This document shows, piece after piece, positions 44,175 to 55,590 of a stretch of DNA of 64,000 bases. The translations under genes were made by a program, and so were the position numbers. Position 1 is the first letter of the stretch, and every line of letters begins with the position of its first letter. The notes below the pieces were generated by a model. It made no database searches. It worked only from the letters and a program-made list of their open reading frames with translations, and was not told the origin of the DNA. Source of the DNA: Fonsecaea monophora (taxonomy: Eukaryota; Ascomycota; Eurotiomycetes; Chaetothyriales; Herpotrichiellaceae); the NCBI RefSeq assembly GCF_001642475.1, contig NW_019173936.1, forward strand, positions 62,001 through 126,000. The letters are read 5' to 3'.

Positions 44175-45116
44175 TGTGTTATGGTGATCTGTTGGTTTAT
44201 GTGTAAAATGGATGTCCTCGGTCACCAAGTCAAGAGGTGGGAAGCGGCGTTGTGTTGCGGCTTAACGGGTGTTTATATACTACCTAGGTACGTATGTGTG
44301 TGTGAATGTGTCGTTCCTTCGTCGGTCAATCACATCATCGCTAACCCTTTCCCTTTCCGCTCCCAAACTCTTATTTGATTTTCTGGAGTCTTTTGGAAAT
44401 CTATCCCCCTCCCCCCATTCACGATCTTACTTACCACCACGCGAGAAAAGGAAGGAGGGGAGGGGGGATTTGCCCGCCTGCCCGGGACCCACGCTCGCTT
44501 GTACTCCGGGCACCAGGTACCCACTGAGCCACTCGACTTATTCGTCATTGTTTGGTCGTCTTGGTTGTCCTCGGTAGAGAGCAGTTACTGGGCAACTACT
44601 GGGTAACTAATTAGGTAAGAAGTTGGGCAGTGGTTCATGGACTTACATATGAAACTTAGATGAAAGTGAATGAAGTCGGGGGTCGAGTGACTTGGTGTTT
44701 ACTCATCAGAAGAGATTCGTTGGTAGTAATTAGTAGTGAGGGTTCGTTCGATTCGTGTTCGGCGGTAAAAAGTCTTATTTGTCCCTACCCCGAGTAACTG
44801 GGTTTACCGTTGCTGCAACAGAGTATTTGCGGAACTTATTCCTTCAAATTGACTATTACGGCAACACTTCACCCAGGCATCATATCTGGAACCATTTTCA
44901 ATCCCTCTGCTGCCTCTCGTGTCCCTATCGTAGCCTGGTCACGTGCCAAGCATGTTCAGACAGCCGGGGGAGACGAAATGTAAAAGCAGCCACAGCTCCT
45001 GTTCTTTGCGGTCTAGTGTAAAACGATCGACCCCTTGCTGCTTCAACCACATCAAAACGTCAAAGGAGGCGTAACCAACGCATCCTCACTCAACAATTTT
45101 TTTTTTTTTGACAAGC
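44175..45116. other. Divergent promoter region
   Basis: The region serves the isochorismatase-family gene (minus) and the LicD-type gene (plus). It has a GT-rich microsatellite near 44290-44312, a C-rich run around 44400-44420, and a run of 13 T at 45097-45109 just before the LicD-type start codon. A motif GTGGCTCAGTGGGTA (minus, about 44530-44544) resembles a tRNA A box but no tRNA folds there. Confidence 0.5.
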
Positions 45117-46173
45117 ATGAGGAGAAAGCCTGGCAATATATCCGCACTCATGATCGTGCGCAGCAGGAGAACGCTGCTCTACTCTCTGGGAGTGGTGATG
45201 CTCCTGATCTACACTCTGTATCTATGGAGGACGCCCTCGCGGCCGTTGCCGCCCATGCCAGGCACCTACCAATACTTCTCGGAGATAAACTTCGAGTACC
45301 ACACACACAGCTTCGGCGCCATCAGCCATTGTGATCCGAGGTTTGCGCCCTCGCAGGCTCCGGGTATCGATGAAACGAAGAAGGCACTATTCGCGCTAAT
45401 GAAGACGTACGCCGCGACGATGAAGGAGCTTCACGCCGAGAGTTGGATCGCGCACGGCACCTTGTTGGGGTGGCACTGGAACCAGAAGTTTTTGCCCTGG
45501 GACAACGATATCGACGTCCAAATGTCGATAGAAACGCTGGCGGCGCTGGCTACCGCCTATAACATGAGCGAGTACCAGTACCCCGTGGCTGGTGAGGACA
45601 GGCCTCGAACTTACCTCTTGGATATCAACCCACATTACACCATCGCATCGACGCGCGATGTAGCAAACAAGATCGACGGCCGCTGGATCGACACTACAAA
45701 CGGAAAGTATATCGATATCACCGCCATCCACGTCAGCTCTGGAAAGACGCAACATATCCCGTTCGACCAGGGCGTTCTCTTCTCCAAAGACGGTCATCGA
45801 TACCGGGTATGTACAAAAATCCATCATATTCACTGCTCCTCCCTCCCTTTTCCGAAGGTTTTGGGGGTTAGGGAGGGGCCTCGGGGCGGCGGCCCCCTTT
45901 GGGCTTGAAATGGCTGATTAGGAGCTAACGGCGTTGAGTTACAGAGCGAAGATTTATTCCCCTTGCAGGATACCACTTTCGAGGACATTGGCGTCAAAGT
46001 GCCGCGCAATCCGGCCAAAATCCTAGCCGAGGAGTATGGGAAACGGTCCCTGACCAAAACGCGCTTTCACTGGTATGATATATCTTTGAACTATTATCCC
46101 GCTCTCAAGTTTTCTAATATCCGCTCACAGGCACCGGTTCAACAAAGCCTCGAGACTGTGGGAAGCCGAGTAG
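45117..46173 (+). CDS. LicD-family membrane protein (phosphotransferase-like)
   Basis: Exons 45117-45806, 45945-46072 and 46131-46173 agree in phase and give 286 residues. A basic N-terminus precedes a single membrane segment (about residues 20-38, TLLYSLGVVMLLIYTLYLW), so this is a type II protein, probably in the Golgi. The LicD core shows AHGTLLGWHWNQKFLPWDNDIDVQM, whose DNDID acidic set binds metal in the nucleotidyltransferase-like fold. It continues with WIDTTNGKYIDITAIHV and the end VPRNPAKILAEEYGKRSL. In fungi this domain occurs in Mnn4-type proteins needed for mannosylphosphate addition to glycans, and in related enzymes; the exact acceptor is unknown. ATG 45117 is preceded by a 13-T tract. 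The short last exon ends HRFNKASRLWEAE. Confidence 0.88.
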
Positions 46174-46877
46174 GCTGGGGCCTTGTGTCTGGAGACCTCC
46201 GCCAGGCCAATCGATCCACAACACTCCGATCTGGTTCCCCGAGCCTCTCTCACGACCACAATCCTGGCGCCAGATGAAGCCCCATGGTGCCTGCACCAAG
46301 CTAGTCGGATCAGAGGCTCACCAGTCGCCATGATGTGATGGCCACCCCCTCCATATTCAACCGGATAACCCGTCAAGGACGGCTGTGACGACCACCCAGT
46401 CCGTATAACACCCATGAGCACACTAACAACCCCTCGAAACGGGAAAGAAAAAATGGAATACGATTTCAGGGAGGGGGAGTGAAATAGGGAGACTATGGCA
46501 GTGACAATGACAATAACAGCCACGGGCTCAGCATATGCCACACAACATACACTTGCAAGTCCTTCACACGGCTCGAAAGTGCGCAAGACATCGTCTATGC
46601 CAGCCGTGTTCTAAACGGCCATTAAAATTCCTGAGGACCCACCTCCCGGTGGCGGTTTACATCTATTCATTTCATTCATTGGGGTTCCTGCTCCCTTTCC
46701 TTCACAGATCCTGTACAAGTTCCAACCAAATATACTATACAGGCAGTGAAGCAGTCCTAGTCCAGCTACACGCTCTTCTGTCTCGTCTCCCTTTTGCAAG
46801 AGCGAGGATATATCACACATTATTATGACGGTCGACAAAGAATGTCCAAGGCTCTAGCGCCTCGAGCCTTGCACCGT
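46174..46877. other. Intergenic region between convergent genes
   Basis: About 700 bp between the stops of the LicD-type gene (+) and the large membrane protein gene (-). A minus-strand open frame of 153 codons crosses it, without motif. Nothing else is supported. Confidence 0.5.
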
Positions 46878-49676
46878 TCAGCCATACGCTTGGTTCACGC
46901 GCACCAGTTCTCCCAATGCCGGCCGCAGTCGACTTGTACTAGGAGGAGGGCTTGTTCGAGCGATCAGACTTTCCCTCGAGCCCGTCCTGCTGTGCGGTGG
47001 CGGTGGAGGCGGCGGTCGTTGCGGTCGTGGGGGGAGACTTTGTCTGGGGGCTTGGGAGGTGCGGTTCGGAATGGACGGATCCCACGGCGGTAGTGGTCCT
47101 TGGTGACGGTCATGCGGCCAGGTATACTTTTGTCGGCTCACGGGCAGGAGGTGGGTGGTGTTATTTAGTTCTACTGCCTGGGTTTGGTGGCGTTGGTTTA
47201 GTGGCTGTGTCAGAGACTGGCTTTCAGCGTTGTCATCCTCATTCTCATTATCATCATCGTCGACTTCATCTTGCTCTTGCTCTATTTCTTGTTCTCGTTC
47301 TTCTTCGTTACGGTCGTTGTCGTTGCCGTTATCGGCGTCACCGTCTTTGACTTGCGCCGGAACCGTCTGTTTCTCAGCCCGAGTCATCGCTCCAAACGCT
47401 TCGAAATCATCCACCACCTCCTCCCCGTCGGGCCCATCGAAGATCAGCTCGACGTGATCACCGTCCGGGTGATGGAGGGTCGAGGTGGCGCGGATCCGCG
47501 CCAGCCGGCCGTACGTCCGCCGCTGTCTGATGCCCGCGGCCGTGTTGGCTAGGGCGACGTACGCGGGGCGCGAGTTCTGCGCCAGCGCCACCAGCTCGGA
47601 AATCGAGTCCCAGCTGTCCGACGACTGGCGCTTTGCCATGACAAACGCGATGTGGCCGATCGCCAGGACGATGTGCGCTAGGAGAACCACCATCGAGAGG
47701 GCCCCCGTGAGGCTCTTCTTCAGGGCGAAACCCGTGATTTCCATCTTGACTCGCAGGGTGGTGGTCGATGAGTCTGGAAGAGGGGGCCGCAGGGCATCAT
47801 GCTCGGCAATGATGCGCTTGTCAAAGTCCGGGAGTGGATCGAATAGCGAGAACGACCATTCTGACGGGGATCCCTTGGTGGTGGTGTCGAAGACGCGGTA
47901 TGTTCCACTTCGGGCGAGTCCGTCGGTGATGACACTGCTGATGATCGATTCGAGGAGCACGGTCCTGCTGATTCCCAGCTGGCCGTCGTTGACCCATGCC
48001 TGTGCCAAAGACGATTCAGCCTGTGTCTGCGAAGACAGGTCGTCAGCGAGACCGGAGGCACTGATGACACTCTCCATCGTGGAAGGGTTCCAAGTCTCTG
48101 CGCCAGGATCTGCGTCGTCAACAACTGGATTCAGCATGTTCAACCAGTCGTCATTGAACGCGACTCGCCCATTTGTGGCTGGTTGCGGCTGGCCCTCCGG
48201 TATAGCAACCCACGATGGCGTCCGGGCCCCGTAGTCTATATTCCACGGGTACCAGCCGGTCCAAAAGGAGTATTCGTCGGTGTACACTGAGGTCGGGACC
48301 CAGCCCGCCTGAGCAGAACATGCCACAACAACCCTTGACTTCGACTGTTCGTCCCATGCGGATTCAAGCACGGCTCCGATGCTGACCGTGCCGAACTGGT
48401 CCGGTAAGTGGACCCATTGGAAGCGAATGTGGTCAACGGTTGTGGCATTGAGACTGTCAACGGTCAAGTTCGCGCCCTCGACGTAGTCAAAGCGGCCGCT
48501 GATGGCTGGGAAACGAATCGAATTTGCACCCGCGGAGAGGTTTTGGGGCTCGCCACATCTGATGGTTGTGATGGCAGAGAGTGCCTCGACACCGATTTTG
48601 CGGTCATCGACTTGTCTATCAGAGACCTTCATGTGAGACTCCAACGCTGTCCACCACTTGTTAGCTATTCTTTGCATCAGTGTCGAAGGTGCGGCGTGAG
48701 GCTGCACAAAGAAGGTAGCGGTGCCAGGGCTAAAGGCAGTGACATTTCTGGCGTTACCCAAAAGATAACGGGGCGGAATGGGAGAGGAGGGACTGCTAAC
48801 AGGCCAGTAGAACCGAGATCCAGATAGCTTCTTAGCATAAGCAGGGACGTCAAAAGTTTGAAAGTTGGTGTAGTTCATTCTGCTCCAATGCTCTCGAATA
48901 GAAAGGTAGCCTCCGGCAGGGCATACAGCGAGCTCAGTAGATTGTGAGCCATTGCACATGTTCCGCACTGCTGATGCACTGCTTGAGATGTCGGAGGGCC
49001 AAAAGTCGGCCTGCGAGCCATTGAGATAGAATTGCGTTCCGCCAGCTTGCCAGGTTTGGGACGAGGGGACAATCAGTGTGGCACTTGAAGGGCCTGCAAG
49101 GGCTGCTATGAGTCCTGCCACGCAGAGAAGGATCACAAACCCGGCTTTCCTGAGCCTGTGGCCGGGAGTCATGACGTTCAACAATCCACCACGGAACTCC
49201 TTCGTGAAGAAGAAATCAAAACTGCCAAAGTTGAAGCCTGACCCGACCAGCCCCAGCGGGAGACCACCCCCATGCAGCAACTCATGCCTGATGGCGTGGA
49301 AGACAATAACGGATAAGCTGGCAACGATAAAAAGTTCATGGATCTTGGCGGCAATTTGAAAGCTCGTCAATGTGATGGTCTCGGAGGCGAAGTCCGCGCC
49401 GATGTAGGTGCCGTGAAAGCTCAGAGTGAGAATGACAACGGAGATTGCAATAGGAACAACGTGGGGAGCGCAACGCCACAGAGCTTTCCAGGTCGAACTC
49501 GACACAATGACCTTCTTTTGCTCTGCATAGTGCTGAACAACTCGTTGACGGTGAAGGGGTAGAAGAGGCAAAAGGGAAAATAGTCTGGAAAGCAACGACA
49601 TGACGTGGGAAAGGATCCAGGGACATACTGAAGAGCGCAGTCTACCGAGCACAGCATGGGGAGTCGAGGTAGACAT
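46878..49676 (-). CDS. Large multi-pass membrane protein, unknown function
   Basis: A single exon of 932 codons starts at ATG 49676; the frame is open a little further up without ATG. After a short N-terminus come about three membrane segments (VVPIAISVVILTLSFHGTYI, FIVASLSVIVFHAIRHELL, GFVILLCVAGLIAALAGPSS). A long extracellular or lumenal part of about 450 residues follows, with many N-glycosylation sequons and Cys. A last membrane segment (LTGALSMVVLLAHIVLAIGHIAFV) leads to a cytosolic tail. The tail opens with SWDSISELVALAQNSRP and LANTAAGI, which I have seen in large unnamed fungal membrane proteins. It then becomes extremely acidic (Asp/Glu/Asn) and ends in a Pro-rich stretch. No enzyme motif is visible, so no function is given. 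Confidence 0.8.
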   Translation of the reverse strand: MSTSTPHAVLGRLRSSVCPWILSHVMSLLSRLFSLLPLLPLHRQRVVQHYAEQKKVIVSSSTWKALWRCAPHVVPIAISVVILTLSFHGTYIGADFASETITLTSFQIAAKIHELFIVASLSVIVFHAIRHELLHGGGLPLGLVGSGFNFGSFDFFFTKEFRGGLLNVMTPGHRLRKAGFVILLCVAGLIAALAGPSSATLIVPSSQTWQAGGTQFYLNGSQADFWPSDISSSASAVRNMCNGSQSTELAVCPAGGYLSIREHWSRMNYTNFQTFDVPAYAKKLSGSRFYWPVSSPSSPIPPRYLLGNARNVTAFSPGTATFFVQPHAAPSTLMQRIANKWWTALESHMKVSDRQVDDRKIGVEALSAITTIRCGEPQNLSAGANSIRFPAISGRFDYVEGANLTVDSLNATTVDHIRFQWVHLPDQFGTVSIGAVLESAWDEQSKSRVVVACSAQAGWVPTSVYTDEYSFWTGWYPWNIDYGARTPSWVAIPEGQPQPATNGRVAFNDDWLNMLNPVVDDADPGAETWNPSTMESVISASGLADDLSSQTQAESSLAQAWVNDGQLGISRTVLLESIISSVITDGLARSGTYRVFDTTTKGSPSEWSFSLFDPLPDFDKRIIAEHDALRPPLPDSSTTTLRVKMEITGFALKKSLTGALSMVVLLAHIVLAIGHIAFVMAKRQSSDSWDSISELVALAQNSRPAYVALANTAAGIRQRRTYGRLARIRATSTLHHPDGDHVELIFDGPDGEEVVDDFEAFGAMTRAEKQTVPAQVKDGDADNGNDNDRNEEEREQEIEQEQDEVDDDDNENEDDNAESQSLTQPLNQRHQTQAVELNNTTHLLPVSRQKYTWPHDRHQGPLPPWDPSIPNRTSQAPRQSLPPRPQRPPPPPPPHSRTGSRESLIARTSPPPSTSRLRPALGELVRVNQAYG

Positions 49677-50895
49677 AGGCACGAGGCATCTGGGGAGCAC
49701 ATTGGGCTGATCGAATAGACGACGGAACTTGTAACACAGCGCACCGAGGCGTTTCTGTTGGACTGGCCAGGGCTTGATTTAGTGTCTCAGTGCGCCTGGG
49801 AAGGACAAGTAAGTGATACATGATGGCCTGTAGAGACAGTCTGATGTTCCTCGAGCTGGTCAGGATCGAAGGGTGTGACGCCATGCAGGGTATAGAAGGG
49901 AGTTCGCCAGCGTCAAGGTTGCATTGGCTGGCGCTTGTAGCATATTGTTCTGAAACACACTGGAGGACCACATGCGGGCACACACGCCTCAATGTAGGCT
50001 GTTTTTAAAGTGATAAGATGGGTCGCTTGACGCTGGGGGCGGGCTTGGTCATGACTGCCTACAAGTAGGTAGAGTGGTTGCGACATGCGTGTGGAAATTG
50101 GTCAGGGTGGCTGGTGGTTGAGGTCGTTGATATCAAGTCCATCATCTAATCTTTCTTTTTCTTTCCTTTTTTTTTGGTTTGTGTAGCGGATACAGCACAG
50201 GTAGGTCCTTGTAGGCCCTTGGAAAAAATCATGCTGCTCGTGTCAACATCTCGTGCAGTGCTAAGAGCAAACTGTCTGCACGAGCTTGGGTTGACTGGGG
50301 TTGATCAGCGAAGTACAAATAAGAAGTTTTGAATGACAGCTCGGTTAAGCAAGCCAACCAGTTTGTGGGCACGAGGGTCAACGGGCGTTGCAGGGGCCAC
50401 GGCTGACGATTCCGTGACGAATTATGACCAGGTGACCGGGGGTTGGTGGCCACTTCAGCCCTTTCTGGCCTTCCTATTAGTGGCCCGTGGCCCCCCATGT
50501 CCCCTGTAATCTGTTGCCCCGTTTGCCTGTCAAGCTCCCGCACGGAACGAGCGGCAAGTCTCCGGCGCCCCTGAGCCCTGAACCCTGAGTCGCGCTTCCA
50601 GACCTCTAGAGGCAGAATGCTCCTCCAACACACAGCGCTCATTATTCATTTAGTTCCCAACTACCAGCAACTAGGCTCTAATGAAACCAGCTCACATTCC
50701 TTCCACCTGGCAGTAGTGGCCAGGTTGGCTACAGGTAGGTAGGGCACCATGGACCTCGCCTACGATAGGCGCTCGCTTTGGTGGGAAAACAGGATCAATA
50801 CTACTCCTGCATAGGTAGGTACAGTAGGTTGATGGCAACTTGCCAGAGGCTTTTCAGCTTCTATCCCCAGAACTGCGAATACTTTTGTACAGGAA
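49677..50895. other. Divergent promoter region
   Basis: The region lies between the starts of the large membrane protein gene (minus) and the PGAP4-like gene (plus). A T-rich run lies near 50153-50176 and GTAGGTAG-type tetranucleotides near 50067-50070 and 50734-50741. No gene is supported. Confidence 0.5.
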
Positions 50896-52137
50896 ATGTT
50901 CGTCCTGAGACAGGCTTCTTCTTGGACGAAGCCATTTCGTTACCGTATCGGAGTCCGGACAATCTGGGTTCTTCTAGCATTCTCAATCTTTTATGCCCTC
51001 GCGCTGTTGTATTCCCGCTCCATCAGTTTTCGCGATTCTTCGTCTGTGTTCTTTGATCCCAGGCGCGCATATGATCATGTGTACTCGGCTCATCGTGCTG
51101 AACAGGCGGAAGAGTACATCACCTCCATCGGTCGCTCGGAGCGACATGCGCCCAACCATTCCGAGCCTCCTTTGCTATGCCTGGGCATCGCCACGGTAGC
51201 ACGTCGGGGCACTCAGTATGTGCGGACCACGGTGGGATCCTTGTTCGCAGGACTGTCCGAGGAAGAGAGAAGTGCCATCTTCTTTGACCTGCTCATCGGT
51301 CATACCGATCCAGCCAAACACCCGGTCTTTGCCGAACACTGGCTCGATGTCCTACCGGACCGGGTACTACAATACCCAAACGACACGGCAGAGCTGGACC
51401 AGCTCCGCGTATGGGAGGAAGGAGGGTGGTACAGGAACAAATCTATCCACGACTACAGATATCTGTTGAGGGACTGTTATGATACTGGGGCTCAATATGT
51501 CGCCATGGTCGAGGATGATACCTTGGCTGTTGAAGGCTGGTTCGGGCGCTTGGTCGATGCTCTCGCCATCGTCAGGGTGAAGATGGGTGGCTCCCACCCC
51601 GAACGACGTTGGCTCTATCTTCGTCTCTTCTACACGGATGACCTCCTGGGCTGGAACAGCGAGCAGTGGCACATATATCTCTTCTGGTCTTTCAGTGTCT
51701 GGAGTGCCACCATGACAGTCCTGTTGACAGCGAGAAGACGATTCCCAAGACAGTTGGAATTCTTCAACCACGAAGTGGTTGCCGCCATCGCCGTCGTGTG
51801 CATCCCAGCCATGGTCCTCTTGATCTTCCTCATGGGGAAACAGACCACGCTGCCTCTGCGGCCCGGGGTCCGAGAAATGAACAAGTACGGATGCTGCTCG
51901 CAAGGCTTCGTCTTCCCCCGGGACATGGTGCCAGTGGTCCTGGATAAATTGCGCATCGAGACAAAAGGCCTGGTCGACATGCAGATGGAGAAGATTGCGG
52001 ATGCTGGAGCCTACATTCGCTGGGCCATTGTCCCGCCCCTTGTGCAGCACATGGGAGCGACCAGTTCCAAAGGCTACGGCTTTGACGACAATGCTCGGCG
52101 AATATGGAGCTTCCGCTTTGAAGAATATCCCTTTTGA
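50896..52137 (+). CDS. PGAP4-like GPI-glycan glycosyltransferase
   Basis: A single exon gives 413 residues, close to the length of animal PGAP4 (TMEM246). One membrane segment is near residues 22-42. The GT-A fold starts with LLCLGIATVARRG and YVRTTVGSLFAGLSEEER. It holds an acidic triad in YVAMVEDDTLAVEGW, the likely metal and sugar-nucleotide site. The fold is interrupted by two further membrane segments (about 256-275 and 295-313) and resumes at YGCCSQGFVFPRD, and a Cys pair precedes it. This tandem membrane insertion inside a GT-A domain is the hallmark of PGAP4, which adds GalNAc to the GPI glycan in the Golgi. Whether the fungal enzyme uses GalNAc is unknown. ATG 50896 is the first in frame. 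Confidence 0.85.
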   Translation: MFVLRQASSWTKPFRYRIGVRTIWVLLAFSIFYALALLYSRSISFRDSSSVFFDPRRAYDHVYSAHRAEQAEEYITSIGRSERHAPNHSEPPLLCLGIATVARRGTQYVRTTVGSLFAGLSEEERSAIFFDLLIGHTDPAKHPVFAEHWLDVLPDRVLQYPNDTAELDQLRVWEEGGWYRNKSIHDYRYLLRDCYDTGAQYVAMVEDDTLAVEGWFGRLVDALAIVRVKMGGSHPERRWLYLRLFYTDDLLGWNSEQWHIYLFWSFSVWSATMTVLLTARRRFPRQLEFFNHEVVAAIAVVCIPAMVLLIFLMGKQTTLPLRPGVREMNKYGCCSQGFVFPRDMVPVVLDKLRIETKGLVDMQMEKIADAGAYIRWAIVPPLVQHMGATSSKGYGFDDNARRIWSFRFEEYPF

Positions 52138-52772
52138 CTAGTAGTAAGAAATAGTGCCCAAGGGTCTCAAGCCCCCTGGTTATTTAGTTTTGAGTGGTTT
52201 GCATGTATATTGCCAGATGTCAATGCATATATTCACCTAGGTATCTTTTGTAGGATAAGAGTTGGAAATTGTATCTTCGACAGGGAATCATATCTCATAC
52301 CGTGACACAGCAATGTAACGTTGACAACCTGTTTGTGACTTTGGACAGAGTTGAACCTATCGAAAGGAACATACTCGGTATACTTGGTGCACCTTAACAT
52401 CATGCGTTTCTCGGACGGCACGGTTGGGTGGGTATACTCGGCACAGGCACCGATCAAGAGCAAAAGGGTCATTTCGTCTACCACAACGCATTCCCATTGC
52501 GCCTATCGTTTCGTACCTAGCCTACACATACCCTGTTCATGTGTCCCAGCTTTACGCAGAGGTAGCTACACAGCCCGCCCTCTGCCGAATCGTATAGTTG
52601 TCTTGCTGCCATGTACACAAGGTCCAAGTGTATGCACATGAATATATCAGGTAAACCTAGTCCAGATGATGACCCTGAAAGCCAAACCCATCCACTTCGA
52701 TATTACCCAGGTGCTTGTTTGTATCCAATCCTACCACTTCACTTCACTGCCTTGCCCAACACCATTTCGACT
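52138..52772. other. Intergenic region between convergent genes
   Basis: These 635 bp hold the 3' UTRs of the PGAP4-like gene (+) and the HEX1 gene (-). No coding frame or repeat is supported. Confidence 0.55.
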
Positions 52773-54090
52773 CTACAATCTCGACCCGTGGATGATCTTC
52801 ATATCCACAATCAACTCCCGGCCACCATCGTTGATGACCAACACGCGAACGCTTCCTCTACCGTCGGCGAACGCTCGGTCAATGCGGTTGAACAGACCGC
52901 CCTGGTCAATGACAGGCAGTCCCTGCTTGACATCGCCGGTCTCGGTCATGCAAACGATCATGCCATCCTCGCGGATGTCCAAGACCCGGTACTGCTTGAA
53001 GACAGGGCCAAGCATGGTCTGTACGACAACGGAGGGAGCAGGGTTGCTGATGAAAGAGCTCTCTTCGTGCAATTGACGGGTGAACAGGTCGACACCTAGG
53101 TAGCGGTATTGGCCAGTCTGAGAAGACATGCTGATCCGGATGACCTGCGAGGGACGGCCTTGGAGAAGGAGAATGTCACCAATGCGGATGAAGTGGCATT
53201 GGATGGGAACACCACGGCCTCCGAAACGAGGCTCGACGAAGCGGACTTGCTCAACGGAGCCATCACGCACGCGGGTAGGGCCGCTGGCCTCTCTTGTATC
53301 TGACACCACTACCTCCTCACGGCCACCTTCATGGTGATGGTGGGAGAAGGGGTGCAAGATGCGGTCAGCGGCACGCTCCACCCCGCGGCGGAAGCTGTGG
53401 TAGTTGCCCTCGTCGTCGTAGTAACCCATGTCTCTTCTAATTGGTTGATCGACCTTGACCTCTTGTTTCTGGACTGTGACTTCGGCTTGTGCGGGACGGC
53501 GACGTTCGTATTCAACGTCGTAGGTGGGATCGACGCGGCGACGGTACTCTCGCTCAGTGATATCTAGCTGAGATTGGAAAGACTTGTCGTAGGTCTGGCG
53601 GCGGTCGTAATCAACTTCGACGTGATCTCGAGTGTCTCGGCGATCGATTTCGATGTCAACGTTGGGGGCCCGGGCACCTCGACGGTCAACCTCGATCTCG
53701 ACGTTGGTGGCCTTGTAGTCAGTGGGCCCACGGTATCTATGATCGGGACGGGTAGGTTAGCAACGGCTCGGAACTGCCGGGCAGATCAATGCGTTAGAAG
53801 CACAGGCACAAATCCAAGCAGAGGGGGCATTGTTGCACGGAACTCATGCAGGCGGCACGTACTTCTCGCGTGTGAGCTCTACCTCGGGGTATCGTCGATC
53901 ACGCTCCTCCGAGATTCGCACGTCCTCTCGTTGATATTGATCGCGGCGTGGACGGTTGTCTCTGTAGGAGATGTCGACTTCTTCCTTGGAAAATCGAGTA
54001 TCTTCCCGTCCGACGCGCGACGAAGTTCCGGGTAGTTGAACTTCCCCTTCTACCTTTGTGACGGTAGTTTCTTGGGCAGAAGCGTCACTC
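52773..54090 (-). CDS. hexA: Woronin body core protein HEX1, with long N-terminal extension (5' end unresolved)
   Basis: The HEX1 protein self-assembles into the peroxisome-derived Woronin body core that plugs septal pores after wounding. The core is 52773-53429: MGYYDDEGNYHSF, a His-rich patch, then IPCHFIRIGDI-type sequence (here IQCHFIRIGDILLLQGRPSQ). It continues with YRYLGVDLFTRQLHEESSF, TETGDVKQGLPVID and the terminal SRL peroxisome signal. ATG 53429 alone would give a complete 218-residue protein. The frame, however, continues upstream without stop to 53736, then over a 126-bp intron (53737-53862, branch site GCTAAC) to an exon ending near 54090. The extension is rich in Arg/Asp/Glu/Tyr (VEVDYDRRQTYDKS type). 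Eurotiomycete HexA proteins carry such extensions and alternative splicing is reported. No in-frame ATG lies in the extension, so a further 5' exon is needed for the long form. Confidence 0.9.
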
Positions 54091-55590
54091 CTGTACGTAG
54101 ACGGGAAGACACTGATTGGGATGGGGACTCGGGCGTCAAAGTCCAGATTGCCAGCTCTGAAAGGCGCCTCAACTCTCTTCTCCCTTGCGGCAGTCGAGAG
54201 TCAAGACTGTCTTTGGGGGAAACTGGTACTCGGGAACGAGGACGTGAGGAGGAAGAGTTTGCAACGAGGAAGCCAACAATGCACGCTGAGCAAAAATGGA
54301 TCAACAAATGCTTGCAAAAATTTGGAGCAAAAAACGGCCAAATGTTTACAGGATGTGTTTATGGGAGTGAAAGGGAAAGGGGAAAGGAGAAAGAGCTGGG
54401 ACCATCAGCAACAAGAGGGCTTTTTAAGGAGCAGTTTGGTGGAGATTGAGGATTGGGCCCAGCTGAAGGGCGACTCGTCTGTCGTCCAGTCAGTGCCTGC
54501 GCCTGCAACACACAACAATCGACACGCTTGTTACGCTTGTTGACCCGGTTGTCACGGTAGCGAAAAACGCGAAATCCCAATACAGTTTAGTTTGTCTCTC
54601 GGCTCCTCCACCGTCCGATTTGGGTCCACGAGTAACGGTGCCTGCGTGGCTGCACAGAGAATATTATTCCATCTCGACACAATTTCTTCTTGAAAGAAAG
54701 AGAATGTGTGTGTGATACCTCATGTTCATGGATGTCCCGGCAGACGACTTGACAAACGCCCAACACCGATCTTCTGGATGGTGTGCCACACTTGCATTGC
54801 TCCGCTCTGACCTCGTCCTGTCCGCCAGTCCACCATTCCACCAAGTCCGTCCTCCATCGAGCCCAAAGGACAATCAATCCATCGTGTATCCTGATCATTG
54901 GCCTGGTGTTACCCTCCTCCCTCCCCAACGCAGCCAAAGAAACCTTGCATCCAACACCCTACCCAAATCCCCCGGAATCCCGTGCATCACATCTCACACC
55001 TTTCTGCCAGTTGACGTGAAGAGAGGGACATGGTTGACGCGTGGGCGGGCTTGGTCCTCTGCCTGCAGCTCCTCAGCTCTTTTCACTCGAGCTAGCTGCA
55101 TTGGCGCATTTCGGCATCCCATGCAGCTCGCAAAACTTCCCCACCAACCATGGGCCACATGTACAGGGATGCAGATGCAAAAAGAGAGACATCTTCCAAA
55201 GACACCTGTAATCAAACTGATGCATGTGGGATTTTTTCTTTCCCATGGCTTGAAACGTTTCTCCTACTCCTTCCTATGCCCTTCTTTGGGGTCTGTGCCA
55301 TTGGTGTCTACGCGGTCTATCCAACTTTTCCCAGAACAAGGCTTTTGTAGGCGCTTGGAACGCATAGTAAACAGGCCACCTCAACTCAAGATATTCCAGA
55401 GCTCGTATCCAAAAGCTCGTCCACCCCCAACCGAAACCTGCGCCTTGCTATGCCTTTCTAACAACTCATAATTGGTGTATCCTGCACCCCTACCTGACAG
55501 TGCACCATCCGCAAAGCATATTCTGCGTTAGTGCCTCTGCACACAGTTCCATTCATACTGCATTCATGATTAGCCAAAGCTCTCCGCTGC
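54091..55590. other. HEX1 leader and promoter region
   Basis: The region lies upstream of HEX1 (minus) and downstream of the BEACH gene (minus). A missing first exon of HEX1 should lie here. The triplets ATG-AAC-ATG-AG followed by GTATCA at 54729-54713 (minus) would fit the phase of an acceptor at 54091, but this is speculative. Pyrimidine-rich stretches on the minus strand fit a promoter or 5' leader. The plus-strand open frame 54722-55471 has poor coding character. Confidence 0.4.

Noticed and set aside
44475..44550. GTGGCTCAGTGGGTA motif resembling a tRNA A box
   Set aside because: No D stem, anticodon stem or standard T arm folds around it.
47485..48234. 249-codon plus-strand frame
   Set aside because: It is antisense to the large membrane protein gene and lacks motif or coding character.
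54722..55471. 249-codon open frame on the plus strand
   Set aside because: Composition is Ser/Pro/Leu-rich without motif, several frames are open at once, and it lies where the HEX1 leader and promoter must be.
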